NCBI RefSeq assembly: GCF_014898815.1
Contig: NW_026515482.1
Coordinates: 2,108,001-2,172,000, forward strand
From: Panonychus citri
Lineage: Eukaryota > Arthropoda > Arachnida > Trombidiformes > Tetranychidae
Reading direction: 5' to 3'
DNA: 64,000 nucleotides
The position numbers and the translations under genes were made by a program. Below the pieces are notes generated by a model, which saw only the letters and a program-made list of their open reading frames with translations, was not told where the DNA came from and did not search any database. Of the stretch, positions 57,090-64,000 are shown piece after piece; within the stretch, counting starts at the first letter, position 1, and each line of letters starts with the position of its first letter.

Positions 57090-57793
57090 ATGGATTGTAC
57101 ACCGAGAGTAACTGTCCAGCAGATGAAGGATATGATTGGTAAAACTGTGATCCAATTGGGTAAAATTAAAGCGGTGAGTTGATTTGGTTTGTTGTTTTGA
57201 TTACTCGAAAAGTTTGACATGACAATTAACTTGTAATTTGATTTGTCTGTTTGATTATCAGGTTGAATTAAGATTAAAACGAATCCGGGTTGTTGATTGT
57301 TCCAATTCAAATTTGATAATATTCGTTAAAAATATTGAAAATGAACAACATTTTTCTCAGGTAAGTTTTCTGATTCATTTTCTAATGGATAGAAAAAGCT
57401 ATTGATTTGAAAATAGCTTCTTTCAAATTGTGACAATCAAAATTTGTCCACAATAATTTACTGATCGTGATGATTAATGTTATTTCTCATTAGATACGAG
57501 ATCAATTGTCTAACAATTTATGGGTCGAGGTGAAAGGTAAAGTCATTGGAATGGGGGCCATGGATGCTGAGTGTGTTTATCTACAACGGACAAAATTGTT
57601 TGATAATTTTGATGTTGATTGTTACACGAGAGCAGTTAAAATCTCTAATGATTCCCAGGTAATTGAATATTTAGCTGTTGACGATAAAATTCAGCATCAT
57701 GGTTCCCTTGGTGATTCGATACAATTGATTGATTGTGATGGCGAGGATTTTGATGTTTTCCCATTGGAATCGGAAATTTTTCTTAACCTTTAA
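57090..57793 (+). CDS. RPA3: Replication protein A 14-kDa subunit (RPA3-like), 160 aa
   Basis: Exons 57090-57173, 57262-57360 and 57494-57793, all joined in phase 0. The frame gives an OB-fold protein: PRVTVQQMKDMIGKTVIQLGKI (cf. start of RPA14), LRLKRIRVVDCSNSNLIIFVK, NNLWVEVKGKV and FDVDCYTRAVKI, the last matching the C-terminal FDLGLYNEAVKI helix of human RPA3. RPA3 is the smallest subunit of the single-stranded-DNA-binding heterotrimer. Human RPA3 ends about 10 residues beyond this helix; here about 48 more residues follow (SNDSQVIEYLAVDD ... DCDGEDFDVFPLESEIFLNL), acidic and of unknown role. Assignment by motif, without a search. Confidence 0.72.
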
Positions 57794-58065
57794 AAGCAAA
57801 ACAATTGACCATTTCCAAAGATAAACAAACGACTTATACAAAAATTTGACCTAAGAAAATGATCTAATATAAATATAAATATAAATATGTACAGTTCTAA
57901 ATTGTGTAATAAACAATTTAGATTGAATTAAAGGATAGAATCACGAAGACAAAATGAAAATGAGAGAAAATTTTAACGATAAGAAAACAAAATTGTCATT
58001 TGTATATTTTTCCATCAGTTTGAATGATATAAATAGCAAGAGAAAAATTTGATTACCATTAATTA
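57794..58065. other. Short convergent 3' spacer
   Basis: The 3' regions of RPA3 and eIF2B-alpha meet here; AATAAA at about 57908-57913 serves the plus gene. Confidence 0.5.
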
Positions 58066-59190
58066 TCATAGGTAAAGTTGTATTAGAACATCACTAACGG
58101 CAGCGGTGGTTAAAGTACCTAAATCGGTGTGAAGAAGAGTAATATATTTCGGTGGAGTATAATCAACAAGTGGACAGAAATCATCGACAGTACCACTTTT
58201 CCGACGGACTCTTTTATCGGTTCCCCTGATGGGCTGAGGTATATCGGCTTGATTAAGTGGATAATGACGGATGAACTTGTAACTTTCAGCTAATACATAT
58301 AATGGTTTGTTAAAGGCTTTCGCACACAAGGCCAACGGATAAGTGCCAATTTTATTGATAATGCCACCGTTTTCAACAACACCATCGGCACCAACCATAA
58401 CCATGTCAACCTTTTCAATGAAATGACCGATAGCAGCGTCCAAGATGAGTGAACATTGAATATCGTGGGATTTCAACTGGTTATACATTTTTTCACCGCT
58501 ATTATCAGGAGCTGATTTAGTTACATAAACACAGAAACGTTTTCCTAAATTCTTTACAAATAACAGAGTATCCAAAACAACAGGGGAATATGAGTGAACC
58601 AGGATATTGGAACCTTCGTAAATGAATGGGTGACCATATTTGACGATTTTCTGAGAACAATTGACCACTTTCTCTAGGAATAAATTGCCACGTTTTTTCA
58701 GTGCTTCTCGGACTTCATCTATTAACTGTTGAAAAGAATAGAAAAAAAAATGGTTTCTAATTGTTGGAGAAGCGAAAAAATTTAACCAAGAAAAACATAC
58801 CTGATACTCTGCTACTGTTAATGTTATAAAACGTAAGAAAATCTCTGAAAGAGATTCAACTTCAATCAAGGGTTCAATTGATTCAAGGGATTCGATTACT
58901 TTTGTAATCTTTACACTAAATTCTTGAAGAGTTGATGCTAAAAAGAATGGGAAAATAAACAATTAAGAAAAATTATAGAAAAGAATAAAAAAATTAAACT
59001 AATTCAACACTTACAATTATCCGTTTCCAGAATATGAATCAGAGTTTTACATGTTGCCAAGGCTGGAGAAGCAGATGAAACCTTTGTTTTCTCATAGATT
59101 TGTGACAGTTCAGCGTCTATGGAATAGAAATACAATTAGTTGAACAGTTTAATTGCGAAAGTAATTAAAAAAATTACCTGAAAGATTCAT
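58066..59190 (-). CDS. eIF2B1: Translation initiation factor eIF2B subunit alpha (303 aa)
   Basis: Exons 59190-59178 (only 13 bp: MNLS plus one base), 59116-59015, 58937-58801 and 58725-58066, summing to 304 codons with stop; the human protein has 305 aa. eIF2B is the guanine-nucleotide exchange factor for eIF2. The alpha subunit is regulatory and senses phosphorylated eIF2. Visible family segments: ELSQIYEKTKVSSASPALAT, CSQKIVKYGHPFIYEGSNILVHSYSP, CVYVTKSAPDNSG, DMVMVGADGVVENGGIINKIGTYPLALCAKAFNKPLYVLAESYKF, and the C-terminus PPKYITLLHTDLGTLTTAAVSD-LIQLYL, as in all eIF2B-alpha proteins. Convergent with RPA3. Confidence 0.95.
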
Positions 59191-60163
59191 GGTGATTAAA
59201 TTAATTGACAAGAAACAAACACTCAAACAGCGATCCGGTTAAGAGGAAATCGGCTGGAAAACCATATGACCAACAAGCCAACGCCGAGCTGATTGGAAAG
59301 AAATCTAATCAGCTATTGATTAAATTAATGGAAACTGTAAATTTAATTAACCTTAAACTGTTGTAATTAACCATAATCGCCACCAAATGAACCAAAAAAA
59401 TTTACAATCACAATTAAGAATCAGACCAAAGAGAAAAGAAAAATTTTCTTCTCCAAAATGGTTGACATATTAAGACGATTGTTGTTAACTGTGATTCATT
59501 TTAATCGATTAACTTGGACGAATATAATTAACCAAAAAGAATGAATAATTAATGAGGAAAAAATTCGATGATTAACTTTAATCAAAATCCTTAAAAGGAA
59601 AATCAGTTGGATGGAATCAAAGTTAAGCCGATAAATGAACATTCGGTTTGTTTACATTTTCTATTCTCTTCAATTGGTAAACAGAATTTTTTTTTCCATT
59701 TTTGTTGATTGTTTTTTTTTCTTCTCTTTCTAAATTAACTGATTTTCTTGATAATTTTAATTCTATTTTAATTTGTTTTCATATTCTTTTGTCTCTTAAA
59801 ACGATTATCTTAATTACTCTACAATTTCTTAAACCATCACAATGAGACTCACATAGATTGTCAATAGAAAATGTAAATTAATCTCTTTTGTTTTTCTATT
59901 CTCATGATAATGTTGATGTGGATCATTTCATTTCTTTATTGTTATAATCACACTTTCTAATTAAAGGTAAGAAGAGTTTAATAGATTTACATCAATTTCT
60001 ATTCTATAACTTAAATTTTAATTGATTTCTTCTCATTAAATAGATAAAAGTGAATCAGTAACAATCTACATAATGTGATAGATGATTCAATCTACTCTTT
60101 GATGGTAAAATCTCATCTCTAGAATAACATTAATTGTACAAATTGGAAGGAAACAATTGGACA
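59191..60163. other. Divergent spacer between eIF2B-alpha and SNX14-like genes
   Basis: About 970 bp without a gene; it contains the promoters of both neighbours. A possible 5' leader intron for the SNX14-like gene (acceptor before 60164) cannot be ruled out. Confidence 0.5.
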
Positions 60164-63073
60164 ATGGAATTGAATAATCTTTGGATATTTTTAACTATAA
60201 TTGTGCTTCTTAATTTAACCTTTGGTGGTTTATTTTCAATCATTCTACTGGTGTTGGTACTTTTCTGTTCCTATGCTATAAGTAAATTGTGTTTAACCTC
60301 CAACAATCAATCGTTAATTAGACAAATTATCTGGTCTGGATTAATGGAAACATTTAATGGGCCAGGAAGAGGTCATTCTAAAGGATTAAAGGATAGATTG
60401 GAACGAGAGAGAATTTTAAAATTTCTCATTTCTCGGGAAAAAGATGAAACCAATTTCTGTCTAACCTGTCAGGAGAGACGCTGTTTACGCCATGGGTCCG
60501 AGGTTAAGGTTGGCCTTTTTCCCGAACGACGAATTTTAATCAATTCTTGTTTAAATCAACTTCTCATGGAAAATATTAACCTTTGTCTGGAAGATGTTGA
60601 TAGTCTTAAAAACAATGAGACACTTTGTTTGGAGGTTCGAAGGTGTATCTCATTTGTAATTGGAAATCTGATCACTCGAATGAGAATCAATGTTAATTCA
60701 ACTGATTTTATCTCTAAACGATTGTCAACCTCAATTGTTCAGCATTTATATTTTTTCCTTGCGGGTAAACGCCAATCAAGATCAGCTTATTTTATCAAGG
60801 AACAAGTAATCAAAGTTTACCAAGAAAAAGGTTATTACTGTGATTCAAATCATTTACATTCCATGGTTAAAGCCTGTCATCATTTAATTATATCTCCAAC
60901 TCTATTGTCCAATTCAACATTAGCCCTTTTCTCACTTGAATTAATTGTTAATTGTGTCTTAGAACCATTTCTGGATCTCATCGCTAATCCATATTATTTT
61001 AATACCTTAATTATTGTACTACTTGAAGGAATATCAAATGTAAATTCAATCAATTGCAAATCAGCTGATAATCATCATCATCACGATGAAAGTAACAATT
61101 TGCCATCATCATCATCATCATCACCTTCATTATTATTATCGTCATCATCATCGTTATCACATGAACATAATCAACAACAATCAACTTCCAAAATGGACTC
61201 ACTTGACCAATTGTTGGACAATTTTTCTAAACCATTGAAACAATTAAATGGCGAAGATAATTGTTTAGGCCTTTCTTTGAAAGAGATAATTAAAGATGAA
61301 CAATTATTGTTTATCTTTATGCAATATCTTAAAGAAGAAGGTGCTGTTAATTTATTACAATTTCTACTCTCAGTTGATGCATTTAATTGTCGACTATTGA
61401 AACCTGATCTAATTGAAGAAGAGAAAATTGATTTAACTAAAGAATTGGAGCTTTTATGGAAAGAATATTTTGCCGAGGAAAGTGGTGATTATATTCATTT
61501 TCATGATGAAACAATAAGAAAATCATTGGAGGAAATAATTATCGAGAAGAAAGAAATTGTCCTTCTACAAAAAAGTGACCCACTGTACAAAGCTTACGAT
61601 CAAGTGTACAATACAATTGATCGTGTTTATCTGCCACTATTTACCGAGTCATCTCTTTACTTTAAGCTAATTGCTGGATCAAGGATTAATCAGTCTGCCT
61701 CATTTGATACCAATGATGGTGATAATTTATCACTTTCTAGTCAAATATCATCGATTCCGGAAAGTTCAAGGAAAAATTTCAATCCAAGTGGAGGTGATGA
61801 TGGATCAAGAGATTCAATTAAAGAAGAGGATGAAATTAAAGCTAAAGAGGATATTCAAGTGATCCATGATTTAAGTTCATGGCAAGTGAAAGTTGATCGA
61901 GTTGAGAAACGAGTTAAAAGTGAATTTGATGATGAAGAAATTGCTGATGATGAGGAAGATCGTCTTATATTTGCGATTAAAGTTGACGATGTAAAAGGTG
62001 AATCAAATTGGGAAATTCAACGAGAATTTGATGAGTTTCATGTTCTACAGTCAAAATTACGCCAATTCCATGGGACAATCAAAGGAATCGACATTCAATT
62101 GCCCAAGAAACGATTTAATCTACTTTCAAGTTGTTCCTATTTTCCAGTTACTCAGACTAATATCTCATTCCTCGAGGGTCACATGGGTGATCTTCAAAAT
62201 TTCCTGGAGACACTTCTTGCCAATCCCGCTTTACAATTTTCCTCACTGTTACATTCATTTCTAAAACCCTCCGCTTCATCTAATCAATTTAATTCCACTT
62301 CGGTTGATTTTCGTAAAATGATGAGAAATTTAAATTCCACCTTTTCTCTTAAAGGTGGAACTGACCTTCGAACGTCCCTTCAACCCTTTATTCTGAACTT
62401 TTTAGGGTCAACTGAAAACAAACGTAACCCAATTGACACCAATAAGGAAACACCACCACCACCGCCAACGCCAACATCAACAATTAACTCACAAGGAATT
62501 AAAAGTAATTCAAATAGTTTTGAAGATGCTCTTGATCCAATTGAAATTAGCACAATCAATGAAACAATTTCAAACACTAACGATACAAATACTACAATGG
62601 ACATTGGAGATGGACAAGGAAATACCCTGTATGAGTTAATCATGTTCATCATGAATAGTATTTATGATTTAGATGAAACAAATTCAACGGCTTATTACCT
62701 GTTACAATTAATTGAACCGATTGCAAAGGAATCGATTCAATCGGTTATGACCAAATTGTTGGAACTTGAATTATCTCATGTTGTTACTCTCGAAAATTGT
62801 GTACTTGCTCTTGAGACTTTGAAGGAAACTTTGATCGCTCGAAAATCTCCTCGAGATGTGGGGGAGGAGGAGAAACTTCGTAAACTTCGAGAAAGGGAAG
62901 CGCTAAAAGCGATTCAGGCCAAATTGAATTATATTCCATTCACACCTTCGTCACTTTCTTTTCACCTTTATTATTGTTTCCAATTTCCTTCGTTGAACAA
63001 ACAGTTTCTGTATTTGATTCTTAATCAATTGTTTCTCCTTTTGTTTCCTGAAATTTTCCCCCCAAATAATTAG
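60164..63073 (+). CDS. Snx14: Sorting nexin 14-like protein (TM-PXA-RGS-PX-nexin C), 969 aa, intronless
   Basis: A single open frame from ATG 60164. Order: two hydrophobic N-terminal segments (about residues 5-45, ER anchor); Cys/His motif CLTCQERRCLRH (SNX14 has a similar CPVC...CKRH before PXA); PXA-like domain (about 110-300) with NPYYFNTLIIVLLEG; a Ser/His-rich linker; RGS-like domain (about 365-500); PX domain (about 600-720) with KRFNL; a Pro/Thr/Asn linker; and the C-terminal nexin domain (about 800-960) with ALNKQFLYLILNQLF-like end. This is the Mdm1/SNX13/14/19/25 architecture: ER proteins that tether lipid droplets or endolysosomes. The PXA neighbour motif and the two membrane segments favour SNX14. 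Vertebrate SNX14 genes are multi-exon, so the lack of introns over 2.9 kb is notable. Confidence 0.85.
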   Translation: MELNNLWIFLTIIVLLNLTFGGLFSIILLVLVLFCSYAISKLCLTSNNQSLIRQIIWSGLMETFNGPGRGHSKGLKDRLERERILKFLISREKDETNFCLTCQERRCLRHGSEVKVGLFPERRILINSCLNQLLMENINLCLEDVDSLKNNETLCLEVRRCISFVIGNLITRMRINVNSTDFISKRLSTSIVQHLYFFLAGKRQSRSAYFIKEQVIKVYQEKGYYCDSNHLHSMVKACHHLIISPTLLSNSTLALFSLELIVNCVLEPFLDLIANPYYFNTLIIVLLEGISNVNSINCKSADNHHHHDESNNLPSSSSSSPSLLLSSSSSLSHEHNQQQSTSKMDSLDQLLDNFSKPLKQLNGEDNCLGLSLKEIIKDEQLLFIFMQYLKEEGAVNLLQFLLSVDAFNCRLLKPDLIEEEKIDLTKELELLWKEYFAEESGDYIHFHDETIRKSLEEIIIEKKEIVLLQKSDPLYKAYDQVYNTIDRVYLPLFTESSLYFKLIAGSRINQSASFDTNDGDNLSLSSQISSIPESSRKNFNPSGGDDGSRDSIKEEDEIKAKEDIQVIHDLSSWQVKVDRVEKRVKSEFDDEEIADDEEDRLIFAIKVDDVKGESNWEIQREFDEFHVLQSKLRQFHGTIKGIDIQLPKKRFNLLSSCSYFPVTQTNISFLEGHMGDLQNFLETLLANPALQFSSLLHSFLKPSASSNQFNSTSVDFRKMMRNLNSTFSLKGGTDLRTSLQPFILNFLGSTENKRNPIDTNKETPPPPPTPTSTINSQGIKSNSNSFEDALDPIEISTINETISNTNDTNTTMDIGDGQGNTLYELIMFIMNSIYDLDETNSTAYYLLQLIEPIAKESIQSVMTKLLELELSHVVTLENCVLALETLKETLIARKSPRDVGEEEKLRKLREREALKAIQAKLNYIPFTPSSLSFHLYYCFQFPSLNKQFLYLILNQLFLLLFPEIFPPNN

Positions 63074-63946
63074 ATGATTAAGTTTAATTGTTGTTCCTTT
63101 TTGCTTCTCATATCATTATGATTCCATTATTTTTCCTTATTAAAAAATGTAAATTCTAGAGTTGATATAAGTCAATAAATTTAATATATTAACACTTTTA
63201 ATTGGTGTTGATTGATTTTTGTTGTGAAATGAGTCATTTAATTTGCTAAATGCATTTTTACATATTTAGATTCATTTGTTTACAAGGCTTCCAGATGACA
63301 GAACTCATCTAACGAGAATTGATAACAATTATTGTAGTGTTTTTGTTGATAATATTTGCTATTTTTCAACAGTAACAGTACATTTTATATGGTGAATTTT
63401 TGTTTATAGTTGTTATTTTGTCATTGGTGTGACTTAGAAAGAAAGAGAAAGCAAAAAAAGAAATGAACTGAAAAACGATGTAAATAAAATGCGAATGAAA
63501 GAGAAATGAAAAGGTAAACATCCAAAAAGGGTTAAAAAAGGGGGATGAATCATGATTGATGTTCTTTATGGTGTTGATCGGCATCAATGGGCTCTGCCTA
63601 GTGGATGGATTTTGGTGTTAAGAATAAAACCAATGATTCGTTTGCTTGATTTGCACAAAATAAGAGATGGAAAAGACAGATTAACATTATGGATGCAGCG
63701 TAGATGTGATGACGTTGATGGAAAATACAACAAGATGCAGAAGATGAGGAAAAGATGAATGGTTGTTGTTGGTCTTTTATGTGCGTGTGACAAATGATGT
63801 TAATTCAAGATGTAAATATGATGATCATCAAAAGATGTTGATAAAAACGGTAACTTTTCACGTTATATTTACATGATCGTCCAAAAAATGACCGATGAAA
63901 AGTATGACCTTCAATAAGTGTTTCCTAGCGATAATTATGCAACAGG
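63074..63946. other. Convergent 3' spacer
   Basis: 3' regions of the SNX14-like gene (AATAAA at about 63174) and of the ING gene. Open frames of about 70 codons on both strands at 63550-63793 overlap each other and show no recognisable motif, so I do not call them. Confidence 0.5.
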
Positions 63947-64000
63947 TTATCTTTTCTTCCGTTCTGATGTACACTTTGGACAGAACCATTTTCCTTTAGG
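63947..64000 (-). CDS. ING-family PHD protein, C-terminal end (cut by window edge)
   Basis: Reading leftward from the right edge gives PKGKWFCPKCTSERKKR-stop. This is the last part of the PHD finger of Inhibitor of Growth proteins, which read P(R/K)GKWFCPRC followed by a Lys/Arg-rich tail in ING4/ING5. The two Cys are the last zinc ligands of the finger. ING PHD fingers bind H3K4me3 and recruit HAT/HDAC complexes (family knowledge). The rest lies outside the window, so the exact paralogue cannot be decided; ending directly after a short basic tail favours ING4/5 over ING1/2. Confidence 0.8.
   Translation of the reverse strand, partial: PKGKWFCPKCTSERKKR

Noticed and set aside
63552..63793. 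Overlapping 68- to 73-codon ORFs on both strands
   Set aside because: No recognisable motif, mutually overlapping, and located in the 3' spacer between two convergent genes.

Overview
The window is eukaryotic nuclear DNA. It is AT-rich (roughly 30% GC by eye) and has compact GT-AG introns, long intergenic stretches full of short CT/GA and GAT microsatellites, and animal-type genes. Two paralogous secreted genes share an almost identical signal-peptide exon. One of them encodes a long Gly/Ala/Ser/Gln/Arg silk-like repeat protein, which suggests a silk-producing chelicerate, most likely a spider-mite-like mite. That assignment is inference. The arthropod/animal assignment rests on clear RPB5, TMEM199/VMA12, BICDR, huckebein-like, RPA3, eIF2B-alpha, SNX14 and ING homologues.

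Layout: 2-21 kb is a rearranged, duplicated block. The unit is a small secreted orphan gene, RPB5 (minus strand) and TMEM199/VMA12 (plus strand), the last two head to head. Copy B (18.3-21.1 kb) carries the intact six-exon RPB5 (210 aa) and intact TMEM199 (217 aa). Copy A (2.3-14.4 kb) has an RPB5 pseudogene with a 464-bp microhomology deletion and a scrambled TMEM199. Its shared promoter is split by a roughly 650-bp hAT-type MITE, which is itself split by an 8.6-kb Ty3/gypsy LTR retrotransposon. A third, inverted TMEM199 copy lies at 15.85-16.77 kb. A small fibroin-like secreted gene sits between the inverted arms, and an S1 protease homologue with Asn in place of the catalytic His lies just beyond them.

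22.1-23.7 kb holds a four-exon gene for a secreted His-rich protein that simple ORF calling mostly misses. 26.4-49.1 kb is a seven-exon BICD-related dynein adaptor (BICDR). Its 18.5-kb first intron contains the silk-like gene on the opposite strand. 50.4-53.5 kb (minus) is a three-finger zinc-finger gene with an FRPW motif (huckebein-like), whose coding exon carries a 1,239-bp in-frame insertion made of a (GAAAGA)n tract plus a 156-bp duplication. 57.1-57.8 kb is RPA3 (plus), 58.1-59.2 kb is eIF2B-alpha (minus), 60.2-63.1 kb is a single-exon SNX14-like gene (plus), and the last 54 bases are the C-terminus of an ING PHD protein (minus).

Most unusual signal: 21 quasi-palindromes built on the core AAGGTCCTT (usually GGAAAAAGGTCCTTTTTCC) are spread through the gypsy element only. 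Eleven lie in its 3' noncoding region, nine in gag/protease/pol, and one in the leader. Each has different outer arms that are nevertheless complementary to each other. Several sit in conserved protein segments without lengthening the protein, which points to selection on nucleic-acid structure or to a mobile or convertible hairpin. I know of no described equivalent in LTR elements.
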